Source: DAISIK01 sp036822055 | GTDB taxonomy: Bacteria; Verrucomicrobiota; Verrucomicrobiia; Opitutales; Puniceicoccaceae | Length of the DNA stretch: 64,000 bases | Assembly (NCBI GenBank): GCA_036822055.1 | Contig: DAISIK010000001.1 | Location: 1 to 64,000 of the forward strand | Reading direction: 5' to 3' | Shown: one piece after another, positions 49,874-58,909 of the stretch | How positions within the stretch are numbered: position 1 is the stretch's first letter | Layout: every line of letters starts with the position of its first letter | Program-made: the position numbers and the translations under genes | The notes under the pieces: model-generated | Seen by the model: the letters and a program-made list of their open reading frames with translations, nothing else | Databases searched by the model: none | Told to the model about the DNA's origin: nothing

Positions 49874-50835
49874 TTTTCCCCGAATCCAAAAGAATTGAAC
49901 GGTTCCCCAGCCTCCGGTAGGATGCGGATCCGCTCATCTGCCGCTTGCTGCCGTTCCCTAATCCAGCTCGGCCAAGTCCGCCGCAGACCAGTAGCCAGTC
50001 CCATGGCATCTAGGAGCTTGGGGCCATTGAAGAGCCATGGAGATCTCAGTTGGGACTGAATGTACCAGCAGGCCCAGTCCCTTCTCCCGAATTCCCGCGT
50101 CTTTTTACTCCAACGCTTCAAGAACCGCAATCGATTCAAATCTTCATGGTCCTTCCGCCCTTCGGAGACCGAGACGTGATGCGCCACCAAACTCGACCTG
50201 GCCACCAAATGTTCAAACCCCTGTTCGGCCATTCGCAAGCAAAGATCAATATCCTCAAATCCATTGCGAAAACCTTCATCAAATCCTCCAGCCCGAATAA
50301 ACGATCGACGCCGCACCAAGGCACAGGCAGCCGTGACCCCACGGGACCGTCGAACCCCTTTTTCACGAATGAAGAGGGCGTTCTTTCCTTCGTGAACCGG
50401 GACTCCGAGGTAGTCGAAATTAATCCCCACATGGTCCACCCTCTGATTGTCCGCCCTTCGCTGCACGTTTCCCACCATTCCACAGCCATCACGGGTTTCC
50501 GCGACCTCGATCATTGGCTCCCACCAACCCGGCTCCAGAATCAAATCGTTGTTCAGGAAAAAAATCCATTCTCCTCGAGCCTCCGACACTCCCCGATTGT
50601 TGCTGAAGGCAAATCCACGGTTGTCATCGTTCCTCAAGACAGTAATCGGCAGGTCGAGGTTTCTCAGGTACTCGAGGCTTCCATCATCGGAACCGTCATC
50701 AATCGCCACGATCTCCAGTTGTCCATCTCCAATCAATCGCTCGGTTGTCTCCCTGAGAGTTTCCATGAACACCCTCGTGTATCCAATTCCATTATACACC
50801 GAGGTCACTACACTGAAAATGGGCGAGATCATCAT
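49870..50835 (-). CDS. GT2 family glycosyltransferase (321 aa)
   Basis: Family 2 transferase of the rhamnosyltransferase-like type. IFSVVTSVYNG, VAIDDGSDDGSLEYLRNL, FLNNDLILEPGWWEPM (metal-binding DxD equivalent NND) and FDEGFRNGFEDIDLCLR are the conserved motifs. No membrane segments. It overlaps both neighbours by four bases (start with the thymidylyltransferase gene, end with the GT4 gene), so the three are translationally coupled. Confidence 0.9.
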   Translation of the reverse strand: MMISPIFSVVTSVYNGIGYTRVFMETLRETTERLIGDGQLEIVAIDDGSDDGSLEYLRNLDLPITVLRNDDNRGFAFSNNRGVSEARGEWIFFLNNDLILEPGWWEPMIEVAETRDGCGMVGNVQRRADNQRVDHVGINFDYLGVPVHEGKNALFIREKGVRRSRGVTAACALVRRRSFIRAGGFDEGFRNGFEDIDLCLRMAEQGFEHLVARSSLVAHHVSVSEGRKDHEDLNRLRFLKRWSKKTREFGRRDWACWYIQSQLRSPWLFNGPKLLDAMGLATGLRRTWPSWIRERQQAADERIRILPEAGEPFNSFGFGEN

Positions 50836-51707
50836 GGTTGGTACCCGTCCACGATTTCCCGCAAATATTCAGCGTATGCGGTCTTCCCGAGCGCCTCAGC
50901 CCGCTCCATCAGATCAGCGCAACTGAGCCAACCTTTCTCAAAACCAAGCTCCTCAAGGCAGGCGATCTTGAGCCCCTGACGCTTCTCAATCAGTTGAACA
51001 AATTTACCCGCGTCCAATAAATTGTCGTGAGTGCCCGTATCAAGCCAGGCAGTTCCCCGTCCCAGCAACTCGACATTCAATTTTCCTGCCTCCAGATAAA
51101 GCCGATTCAGGTCGGTAATCTCCAACTCACCGCGGCTGCTCGGTCGCAAACTCTGTGCCAGCCGAACAACCTCCGCATCGTAGAAATAAACCCCGGGGAC
51201 CGCATACCGCGATTTGGGTTTTTTCGGCTTTTCCTCCAGAGAGACAACCTTGTCTCCAGAAAACTCAACCACCCCATAGGCGCTCGGATTGGCCACAGGG
51301 TAGCCGAAGACTGTTGCACCCTCGGTGCGATTGGTCGCCGCCAATACCCGCCGACCAAAATCGTGACCGAAAAAGAGATTGTCCCCCAGCACCAGCATAG
51401 CCTCGTTCCCATCCAGAAAATCGGCTCCGATCAAAAAGGCCTGAGCCAAGCCTTCGGGTCTGGGCTGCTCCGCATAGGTAAAGGTCACCCCAAATGCCTT
51501 GCCTGACCCAAGGAGCTTCTGAAACAGGGGCAGATCCTCCGGAGTCGAAATGATGAGAATCTCCCGAATCCCGGCCAGCATCAAAACCGAAATCGGATAG
51601 TAGATCATCGGCTTGTCATAGATGGGCATCAACTGCTTACTCACCGCCATCGTCAGGGGGTAGAGACGGGTTCCAGAACCACCGGCTAATACAATTCCTT
51701 TGCGCAT
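50832..51707 (-). CDS. rfbA: Glucose-1-phosphate thymidylyltransferase (291 aa)
   Basis: Makes dTDP-glucose from glucose-1-phosphate and dTTP, the first step towards dTDP-rhamnose and related sugars. The nucleotide-binding start GIVLAGGSGTRLYPLT, KPMIYYPISVLMLAGI, VLGDNLFFGHDFG and AWLDTGTHDNLLDA are the RmlA signatures. Length is typical. rmlB and rmlC are not in the block; only a reductase-like gene is nearby. Confidence 0.95.
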   Translation of the reverse strand: MRKGIVLAGGSGTRLYPLTMAVSKQLMPIYDKPMIYYPISVLMLAGIREILIISTPEDLPLFQKLLGSGKAFGVTFTYAEQPRPEGLAQAFLIGADFLDGNEAMLVLGDNLFFGHDFGRRVLAATNRTEGATVFGYPVANPSAYGVVEFSGDKVVSLEEKPKKPKSRYAVPGVYFYDAEVVRLAQSLRPSSRGELEITDLNRLYLEAGKLNVELLGRGTAWLDTGTHDNLLDAGKFVQLIEKRQGLKIACLEELGFEKGWLSCADLMERAEALGKTAYAEYLREIVDGYQP

Positions 51708-51710
51708 AAA

Positions 51711-52409
51711 TTATCTCTTTCGGATTAGATTATAGCGAAAAATCGCGTAAATCGCTCTTATTCCGTCTTTCCAGCCAATCTTTTTTCCCTCTTCGTATCC
51801 ACGGCCGTAGTACGAGATGCCCACCTCATAAAAGCGGAGGCGCTGATGCGCCAACTTCGCTGTCAGCTCTGGTTCAATTCCGAAACGGTTTTCCCGCAAT
51901 TCCAACGAATCGAGCGCCGAGCGCGGGAAGAGCTTATAGCAGGTCTCCATGTCGGACAAATTCAAGTCAGTAAACATGTTTGAGAGAGTCGTCAGCATCC
52001 GATTAGCCAGCATATGCCAAAAATAGACCACCCGATGGGCTTCTCCACCCGCAAACCGGGATCCAAAAACCACCTCGGCGTGGCCCTCCAACACAGGTGC
52101 CAGAAGCTTGGGTATATCCCGTGGATCATACTCGAGATCGGCGTCCTGAACAATGATCCAATCTCCCGTAGCCGCAGTGAACCCGCTCCTCAGAGCCGCC
52201 CCTTTCCCCTGGTTTTCGGGATGAAGGATGAGGTTATCGATTAGGGAGTTGAGTTCTTCCTCAAGGAGTTCCCGACTCCCATCGGTGGAACCATCGTCGA
52301 TCACTATGAGTTCCGCATCCTCCAGCGCACTCACCTTTCGGATGGCCCTCACCGCCTCACTGATCCGTTCCACCTCGTTGAAACAAGGCATCACAATCGA
52401 CAATCTCAT
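51711..52409 (-). CDS. GT2 glycosyltransferase, polyprenyl-phosphate type (232 aa)
   Basis: Soluble GT-A transferase resembling dolichyl-phosphate beta-glucosyl/mannosyltransferases. LSIVMPCFNEVERI, LIVIDDGSTDGSRELL, NQGKGAALRSGFTAATGD, VQDADLEYDPRDIP and ETCYKLFPRSAL are typical; there is no C-terminal membrane domain. It ends three bases before the thymidylyltransferase gene starts and overlaps the upstream reductase-like gene by four bases. Confidence 0.9.
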   Translation of the reverse strand: MRLSIVMPCFNEVERISEAVRAIRKVSALEDAELIVIDDGSTDGSRELLEEELNSLIDNLILHPENQGKGAALRSGFTAATGDWIIVQDADLEYDPRDIPKLLAPVLEGHAEVVFGSRFAGGEAHRVVYFWHMLANRMLTTLSNMFTDLNLSDMETCYKLFPRSALDSLELRENRFGIEPELTAKLAHQRLRFYEVGISYYGRGYEEGKKIGWKDGIRAIYAIFRYNLIRKR

Positions 52410-53317
52410 GCCTCAGCTCCGACCAATCCTAACGAACGCAAACACTCTCGCACCTTGACTTCGGCTGGTGTAAGCTTAATGCCCACTCCCTCTAACTTTT
52501 CAGTCGACAAGACACAATTTGACCGCGGCGTCCTAGCGGCCAACCGCATAAACTCGTCCTCAGAAGCGAAGAAACGAAAAGTCTTCGGGAAGGGATTTGC
52601 CAGATTCTCTCGCTCCCGCCGGTCCCGCTCCTCGCCCATCCATTCAGTCACCTGGCGGGCGGTCACCGAACCCGGCTGAGTCACGTTATACACCCCGAAA
52701 GGAATCCGCTTTTCCCAGCATGCAAAGGTTGCCGCGACAAACTCTTCGAGATGGGATATTGAGTTCTCGGCATCGAGGAGGATGTCATACTTGATCAGCT
52801 TTACGAGAAAGTTCCGCGGGCTCCATTCAGAGTCGAAAGGGATGCGCAACCGCCAGATATAACAATCCTTTGCTCCTTTGAGAATCTCTTCCCCCAAAGC
52901 CTTCGTTCCGCTGTAGAAACTACAAGGGGGAGACCGAAAGCTAAAGTTCGGTTCGTCGTTTTCCTCAAACCCTTGTCCATCGCCTCGTCTTCCAGAATAT
53001 ATGCAGCCCGAAGAAACGTGGCCCCATGGCACCCCGGCGCTTTCACAAGCCAACCGAACGCGATCGGGCAGCAGAGCATTGCCCTCAAGGGTATCTGCCT
53101 TGCGTTCCTCGCAGGCGTCAACATTCGGCTTTCCCGTAAAGCCTGCGCAGTTAATGAGGAACGAGGCCTTGGACTTCCTCAAATAAGCTTCGAGCACCCA
53201 CGGGTTGCTATAATCCACGAAAGCTCTCGAAAGGCTCTCAGCTGCGATACCCTTCTTCTGAAAATACCTTTGATATGCGCCCCCGACATAGCCGGAACCT
53301 CCTAACAAAATAACCAT
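52406..53317 (-). CDS. NAD(P)-dependent sugar epimerase/reductase-like protein (303 aa)
   Basis: Short-chain dehydrogenase of the extended type with the Rossmann start ILLGGSGYVGGAYQRYF (GxxGxxG), a VSSGCIYSG stretch and the catalytic pair Tyr and Lys in FYSGTKALGEE. It resembles RmlD-type or WcaG-like sugar-nucleotide enzymes; the substrate is unclear. Together with the thymidylyltransferase it may make a dTDP-deoxysugar. First gene of the block. Confidence 0.82.
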   Translation of the reverse strand: MVILLGGSGYVGGAYQRYFQKKGIAAESLSRAFVDYSNPWVLEAYLRKSKASFLINCAGFTGKPNVDACEERKADTLEGNALLPDRVRLACESAGVPWGHVSSGCIYSGRRGDGQGFEENDEPNFSFRSPPCSFYSGTKALGEEILKGAKDCYIWRLRIPFDSEWSPRNFLVKLIKYDILLDAENSISHLEEFVAATFACWEKRIPFGVYNVTQPGSVTARQVTEWMGEERDRRERENLANPFPKTFRFFASEDEFMRLAARTPRSNCVLSTEKLEGVGIKLTPAEVKVRECLRSLGLVGAEA

Positions 53318-53703
53318 CCAGCCCTGTCTATAATACTCTCACCCAAAGGCAACGTTTGAGTCATCCATTTCCAGACCTGAGCCACCGGCGAAACCCTACC
53401 AATTGGCCGAGCCACCATCCACCCATCAAGCGCAACCATGTCCTGAGCTTTTCGACCTTTAACCATCGCAGGTCATTCTGAGCACCTACTCTCCCGCTCC
53501 CAGCGCGATCACTCCGAGAAGAAAGTAAGCGAGGAAAATTTCGCTCCAGGATATCCATAACCCCAGTCAGCTCCCTTCCTCCTAATGGCGGAATGACAAT
53601 CTTCCGGAATTCTATCTTTCGTTCAATTCAACAACAGCATCGAAAAAAAAGGCGGGCACCTGAACGGCACCCGCCTTAAAGGGACTAAAACGGTTGAATC
53701 AGA
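53318..53703 (-). other. Intergenic region between the polysaccharide and pilus loci
   Basis: This 386-base region holds the terminator of the pilus locus at its right edge. A 65-codon minus-strand frame (53361-53558, MDILERNFPRLL..., VEKLRTWLRLMGGWWL) ends 43 bases before the epimerase gene; it looks like a fragment of some transferase but is not recognised. TATTAT at 53333-53328 could be the -10 box of the polysaccharide operon, without a good -35. Confidence 0.35.
53643..53675 (-). terminator. Rho-independent terminator of the pilus-like locus
   Basis: On the minus strand a GC-rich stem (GGCGGGTGCC against GGTGCCCGCC, 8 of 10 pairs) is followed by a run of eight T. It lies 29 bases after the secretin gene and would end the five-gene transcript. 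Confidence 0.88.
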
Positions 53704-56700
53704 TTAGTTCCCACCAGAACGAACACTCGCTGGGGAAGTGGCATCATCGCTCCGCGTAACCACGCCGCCGGGACTGTTGTAGGATGGCGACTGGAACAGC
53801 GAGTTCGGGGATACATCTGCAATCTGCCGCTTTGAAGGAGATCCACCGGGGCTGACCAGATTAGCCGTGACGAAAATCAAGAGATTGCGCTTTTGCAGAC
53901 TTTCGCCTTCAGAGCGGAAGAGCCTTCCAAAGAGAGGAACATCGCCGAGGAAAGGAACTTTTTCCTTGAAGGAGTTTACCTCCTCGCGAGTGAGCCCACC
54001 AAGAACCACGGTCGCGCCGTCAAAAACGGTCACCTGCGTTTCCACGCTCCGAACCGAGAAGATAGGCTGAAAGTATCCTGAGGGAGATGTAACCGAAATT
54101 TCTCCGGCGATCGCCACTGAAGGAGCCCCATACTCAACGAAGCCCTCGAACTCGGTGACCCTCGGGTTGAGTACCAGGTTAATCTTGTCATTCGGCTCAA
54201 CCGTTGGAGTGACGCTCAACTCAACACCCACGTTGCGAACAACAAAATCTTCTGGCACCCCGGCCGCAACGGCAACTGAGCTACCGCTGTCTTCACCCCC
54301 CTGAGTCAATTGGGGCTCACTATAGGACTCAGGGTAGCGGAGTTCTTGCGCCACCACGATGTTTGCCGGGCGCCCGGAAATAACGGTCACTTTCGGCGCA
54401 CTGAGCAAATCGGTGCCCTGCTGGCGCTGAAGAGCGTTGACGAGGAACTGAACCTGATATTGTCCGATCGTGCTCACCGTGCTAAAGAGACTTGAAACCC
54501 CATCGCCGAGATCGAGCCCGCCTGGGAAGTTGGCGTCTGGAGACTCAATCGGGACGATCTGGCCCCCCGTTGGTCCTGCAATCACCAAGTTGGAGCTTGA
54601 AGAACTACGGCCACCAAACTGTTGCGAGAGGGTCGAGCCGCTCGTTTGGATCTGCGGGGAGTTGTCTGGTCGGCCGCTATTAAATGCTTGGTTCGGACGG
54701 CCGAAGGCGTCAAAGGTTGGCACAAAATTCTTCTGCTGAAGCGTCTGTGGAGTTCCGCCGAATACGAAGGGATTTCCCGTCACGGGATTGACCGCCGGGC
54801 CAGACGGTGGCACCGCGAAGCCGGGCGGAGGCGGAATAGAAGCGTTAGGCGCAGGGTCATTAACTACTCCTCCAGCTCCTGAGAAGAGGCCGAACAAACT
54901 TAGATAATTTGCATAAGCAGCGCTTTGGAAATTGCCAAAATTGGTTGGCGAAGTTGGCGCCAAACTTTGGAATCCACTTCCAGAAGGGAATTGGTCGTAT
55001 TGGTTAATCGTCGTCGCACCTACCGTTCTCGGGGTGTAGCCTACGTTCCACCGAAACCCTAGCTCGTCGAGATCCCCTTGCACCACCTCCATAAACTTCG
55101 CTTCGATCTCCACCTGATCAGTCAGGTCGAGCTCCCTTAAGGTGAGCCGTATCTCATCAATCGCCCTCGCCGTGTGATTGACGAGGAGTCTTGAACCTCT
55201 GTTAATCACGCTAGCACCAGGAACACTGCGGAATGGGATACCTGAAGCCTCAAAAAAGTCAATCAGAGCATCCTGCTGATCTCCGCCCCCACCGGTGTCT
55301 GCAGGAGCAAAAGGATCGAAAGGATCAGCACCGCGACCACCGCCAGCGCTGGCCGACTGAAAATCGGTAATCAACTCCAGGGTTGGACGGGAAATCGGGA
55401 TGAAAGCCCGCTCAAGTCTTGAAGTACCATCACTGCCTCCGGGGGAGAACTCGACGATTCCATCAACCACATCCCATTGGTAACCTGTCTGTTGGGCAAC
55501 GATGTCGAGAACCCGCAGCAGGCTAACCTGGCGAACGCTGAAACTAACGACCTCGTTCTCACCCCCCGAGGTTACGACCATGTTTACCCCGGGTGTATCA
55601 CCGATACCAGTGTCATCAATGTCAGTGGAAATTTCCGAGAGAGACTGTACTGCCCGTTTCAAGGTTGTCCCGTTAAAGGTGACTCGAGGAACCATGATCT
55701 GCCGCAGTTTTTCGCGGAGCGGGTTCAGCTCACCGGTCCCCGTGGAGACATCCACCGAACCACGGAATACGCGGGGCTGCTGCCAGGAACGTTGAACCTG
55801 ATTGAGCATCTCTTCCCGGGTCTTGACCCGATCAAGCCACCCGTCCTCAATGTAGCGCGAGGCGATTTCTATTAGAAAAGCCTTGGCTGCCTTGTTGGTG
55901 GGATCAATGCTCTCAATTTGGTTGAAGGTGCGCTTGGCACGATCAAAGTCGCCATTGACGAACTGAGCCCGTCCTCGAATCATCAATTCATTAATTGTCG
56001 CTGTCTGCTCTGCGAAATCAGCACTTACTTCAAGGGGATTTTGAGCATATGGATCCGATGCTGCCCGCTGCACCTTGCGAAGCGCCGAAGTGTTCACAGC
56101 TCCTGCAGCAGGGCTATTCTCAAAATTTCGGAGAACTGCTCTCGCCTCTGTCGCTGATCCCGAATCGCTCAAATTTCGGGCTTCCATCAAGACGACTTGA
56201 GCCTCTGCTCTATCGAGTCTACCCATCAGTGGAGTAGTGGCCAAATTCCTCGGAAGGGAAGTGCGAACCCGACCAAGCAGATTACGGGCATCTGCAAATT
56301 GCCCATTTCGAGCGAGTACTAACGCACGATCAATCTGCGATTCGGCATCAGCGATTCGCTGGCCTTGACTCGCAGCCGTCATTTGCAGGAGCACCTCAGC
56401 TTGCGCAGCCGCGACCTCTCTCGAAAGTGCAGAGTCGGCGGGAGCAGATTCTTGAAGACTTCCTAGAATTTCCAATGCCGACGCGAAGTCCCCTTGGCGT
56501 GAAAGTTCCAGCGCAGACTCAACTCCTCCTCCAGCAACTCGCATTCCCGTGGAGGAAGGCACCCCGGCAGGCGCGCCGACTTGAACCGAAGAGGCGGGGA
56601 TGGTCGACTCGCGAGGGGCAGCCATCCGCTCTTCAATCCGCTTTTTCCAACGTTGAACTCCGACATCCTCCGGAGAGAGCTCCTCAAGCTTCAGCACCTG

Positions 56701-56889
56701 CTCGTAGGCACCATTGAAGTCTCCCTCGTCGTACAAACTCAAAACAGTCGCAAGCATGGCGACTTGATCAGAGCCAGAGGAGCTTTGGGCGAAAACAGCA
56801 GGAGAAGTAGCCACCAGCCCCATCGTACATTTTAAGCAGAGGAGACGGAGGTGATTACGAACGGATCGGGCGGTCTGTTGGTTTGTCAT
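53704..56889 (-). CDS. Amuc_1098-like secretin, outer-membrane pilus channel (1061 aa)
   Basis: Secretin of the pilus-like system of Verrucomicrobiota (PilQ/GspD relative) that forms the outer-membrane channel. A signal peptide (GLVATSPAVFAQ) is followed by helical TPR-like repeats (about 40-370, for example FVNGDFDRAKRTFNQIESIDP), an N-domain (about 420-520, VSFSVRQVSLLRVLDIVA), a Gly/Pro/Ser-rich insertion (about 650-800) and the secretin core near 840-1010 (QGTDLLSAPKVTVISG, VNLVLNPRV-like INLVLNPRVTEFEGF, GATVVLGGLTREEV, FLGDVPLFGRLFRS). Last gene of the five-gene unit, followed by a terminator. Confidence 0.9.
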   Translation of the reverse strand: MTNQQTARSVRNHLRLLCLKCTMGLVATSPAVFAQSSSGSDQVAMLATVLSLYDEGDFNGAYEQVLKLEELSPEDVGVQRWKKRIEERMAAPRESTIPASSVQVGAPAGVPSSTGMRVAGGGVESALELSRQGDFASALEILGSLQESAPADSALSREVAAAQAEVLLQMTAASQGQRIADAESQIDRALVLARNGQFADARNLLGRVRTSLPRNLATTPLMGRLDRAEAQVVLMEARNLSDSGSATEARAVLRNFENSPAAGAVNTSALRKVQRAASDPYAQNPLEVSADFAEQTATINELMIRGRAQFVNGDFDRAKRTFNQIESIDPTNKAAKAFLIEIASRYIEDGWLDRVKTREEMLNQVQRSWQQPRVFRGSVDVSTGTGELNPLREKLRQIMVPRVTFNGTTLKRAVQSLSEISTDIDDTGIGDTPGVNMVVTSGGENEVVSFSVRQVSLLRVLDIVAQQTGYQWDVVDGIVEFSPGGSDGTSRLERAFIPISRPTLELITDFQSASAGGGRGADPFDPFAPADTGGGGDQQDALIDFFEASGIPFRSVPGASVINRGSRLLVNHTARAIDEIRLTLRELDLTDQVEIEAKFMEVVQGDLDELGFRWNVGYTPRTVGATTINQYDQFPSGSGFQSLAPTSPTNFGNFQSAAYANYLSLFGLFSGAGGVVNDPAPNASIPPPPGFAVPPSGPAVNPVTGNPFVFGGTPQTLQQKNFVPTFDAFGRPNQAFNSGRPDNSPQIQTSGSTLSQQFGGRSSSSSNLVIAGPTGGQIVPIESPDANFPGGLDLGDGVSSLFSTVSTIGQYQVQFLVNALQRQQGTDLLSAPKVTVISGRPANIVVAQELRYPESYSEPQLTQGGEDSGSSVAVAAGVPEDFVVRNVGVELSVTPTVEPNDKINLVLNPRVTEFEGFVEYGAPSVAIAGEISVTSPSGYFQPIFSVRSVETQVTVFDGATVVLGGLTREEVNSFKEKVPFLGDVPLFGRLFRSEGESLQKRNLLIFVTANLVSPGGSPSKRQIADVSPNSLFQSPSYNSPGGVVTRSDDATSPASVRSGGN

Positions 56890-56913
56890 TCTAAGGTGGT
56901 TAGGATAAATACG

Positions 56914-57858
56914 TTAATTGAAGAATCCGTCGAGCCCAATTTGTCCGGTGCTCCGAGGTTTCTGCGGGGTTGCGTTCGGTTCCTGCTCTGGAAGTGGGTC
57001 AGGATCAAGACCGGGCCGCAATTTTCTGACCTGAGGGTCATTTAGGTAAGGCGCCGTTTTGACGAGGACCAGCTCTTTCCGGCCCGAATCGAACTCGCGG
57101 ACCTCATATCTTCCATCGGATTCGGTCCCACTGTTCATCTGAAACACTTCCCCGGCTTCCGTCACTCGAACAGTCTCCCCAGTACCCAAGGTTGAAACAA
57201 GGACAGCTGTCGGCTGTTGGAGGAAAACGGTCTCATTGTTTTTCAGACGGATCCGACGCCCGGAGGAGAGATCGGTGACGACCGCATAGTAAGCTCGTTG
57301 CAATCCACCACCGGCATCCGTCTCGAGCTCCTCGCGCAGTTCGTCAACTCTGAGCTGACGATCCGCATTGGTTTGTCCCTGCCTCATGCGGAAGGTTGAG
57401 GATTGAGTGATACCACTCTCCCGATCGCCAAAAATGAGGATGTACTTCCCACTGGCCTCGCGCTCTTCAAAAACCGACTCCAACCGAAAACGGAAGGGTT
57501 CTGAAACAATCTGCTCGAGTTTCACCCCGAACGGAGGAGTTGGAGGTGGTGGTGGGGGGGGTGGCGGTGGAATCGCCGGGACTACCTTGAGCACTCCTTC
57601 ATTGTTGAACATCATCGGAGGGGTAAAGACTTCGTACAGCCAGAGACCTTCGCTGTCCTGAGCCTTTGGTTCTGGCCAGACCACCCTCTCAAAATTGAGA
57701 GAAATTGTCGGGGGAAGGATTGGACGATCACCCTCAACCAGACCCGTCGAAGATCCTCGTTGAACGACCGTATCGACAGATTCTTTCTGGCCTAAGAAGA
57801 CGCTTACCCCCAAGAGCAAAACAGCTACAGCCAAAGCAATTTTATCGTATGCTTTCAT
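56914..57858 (-). CDS. Amuc_1099-like pilus-system protein (314 aa)
   Basis: Single-pass membrane protein of the pilus-like locus. ATG at 57858 begins directly before the membrane segment (IALAVAVLLLGVSVFLG), and a start at 57891 would lie within the upstream gene. A polyproline tract (ten consecutive Pro) sits near residue 100 and could span the periplasm. The C-terminal half is beta-rich and ends FDSGRKELVLVKTAPYL followed by a Pro-rich tail. Identification rests on position between secretin and Amuc_1100-like genes, not on sequence motifs. Confidence 0.65.
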   Translation of the reverse strand: MKAYDKIALAVAVLLLGVSVFLGQKESVDTVVQRGSSTGLVEGDRPILPPTISLNFERVVWPEPKAQDSEGLWLYEVFTPPMMFNNEGVLKVVPAIPPPPPPPPPPTPPFGVKLEQIVSEPFRFRLESVFEEREASGKYILIFGDRESGITQSSTFRMRQGQTNADRQLRVDELREELETDAGGGLQRAYYAVVTDLSSGRRIRLKNNETVFLQQPTAVLVSTLGTGETVRVTEAGEVFQMNSGTESDGRYEVREFDSGRKELVLVKTAPYLNDPQVRKLRPGLDPDPLPEQEPNATPQKPRSTGQIGLDGFFN

Positions 57859-57862
57859 AGAT

Positions 57863-58903
57863 TCAGGCCCCTGACTCACCATCCGCCCCACCCTCGCCTT
57901 GATTCGGATCGTTCAGATCGATCTCGATATACTCAAGAATCACCGAGAACCGGCTTGTATTACTTTCAATGATAGGTCGGTCGTTTATTTCCTCCGTTGC
58001 TTCCTCGTCTCGGCCTGGAGTACTAAAAAGCGCAGAGAGGGGATCGGCTGCTGCCTGAGTCCGTTCCGGTTTATCGACGGTGGCTCGCGAAACCGAGACG
58101 CTGGCCACTCGAATGGGGATCTCGAGAGCAGCCATCCGGTTCATGAATTTGCGGAGAACTGCCGAACTTCCCTCGAAAATGATTTCAAATCCCAGAGTCG
58201 AAATCGCTCCTTCCTTCCTCGCAGAGATCAGATCAGAGAGGGAGAAAACCCCCGACTGGACGTTGGGACGACCCGTGGTCACGCCTTGACCAGTTTCAGT
58301 ATCAATTCCCTCCCGACGAACGTCGATGAATTTTCCGCCCATTGTCCCCTCATAGGAGGCGATCAATTCTTTGAGCATGATCTCCAGAATCTGACGCTGG
58401 GTGTCTACTCGCCGACGCAGAGACTCGTCCCGAGGGGAACTGGCTGCACCTAGGTAGAGCTCGAATCCAAATCCTTCCTGCGGATCGGCTAACCGAAGAG
58501 ATCCCCCCTCTAGCAATCCTGCATCAGACCTGAACGCTGCGCGCATCCGGCTGACAAAGCCCTGCACCCTCGGAAGAAAATTAAATTCGGAAACACTTTG
58601 ATCAAGGAACTCTGATGCTTTGGGGAAAGATCGCCGAATGGCCTCAATTTCTGAATCGAGAACCACCAATCGCTCTTCCAGAACCTCCCTGCCGGTTGAC
58701 GACGGCGGGATCGTAAGTTCCTCGCTTCCGAAATCAACCCCTCCCATCAGCCCCTGCACGGAACGCTCAGAGCTGGCGATTCGTTTACCATTCGATTCAA
58801 TCGAATCGTTGGCGTCCATAATCATCCAAACCCCAAGGGCAAAGATGAGTCCGGGGACGATCCCCAGGATAAATACGAGCGCAAAAAGTTTTTTGGGTGC
58901 CAT
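57863..58903 (-). CDS. Amuc_1100-like (PilO-like) membrane protein (346 aa)
   Basis: Bitopic inner-membrane protein with an N-terminal membrane segment (LFALVFILGIVPGLIFALGVWM) and a coiled-coil stretch (about 35-110, SIESNGKRIASSERSVQGL to LDSEIEAIRRSFPK), then a ferredoxin-like domain as in PilO-family alignment proteins (LGFEIIFEGSSAVLRKFMNRM, ALEIPIRVASVSVSR). In Akkermansia the homologous position is Amuc_1100, the surface-exposed protein studied for host signalling. It lies 6 bases before the PilM-like gene and 4 after the next. Confidence 0.78.
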   Translation of the reverse strand: MAPKKLFALVFILGIVPGLIFALGVWMIMDANDSIESNGKRIASSERSVQGLMGGVDFGSEELTIPPSSTGREVLEERLVVLDSEIEAIRRSFPKASEFLDQSVSEFNFLPRVQGFVSRMRAAFRSDAGLLEGGSLRLADPQEGFGFELYLGAASSPRDESLRRRVDTQRQILEIMLKELIASYEGTMGGKFIDVRREGIDTETGQGVTTGRPNVQSGVFSLSDLISARKEGAISTLGFEIIFEGSSAVLRKFMNRMAALEIPIRVASVSVSRATVDKPERTQAAADPLSALFSTPGRDEEATEEINDRPIIESNTSRFSVILEYIEIDLNDPNQGEGGADGESGA

Positions 58904-58909
58904 GGTCCT

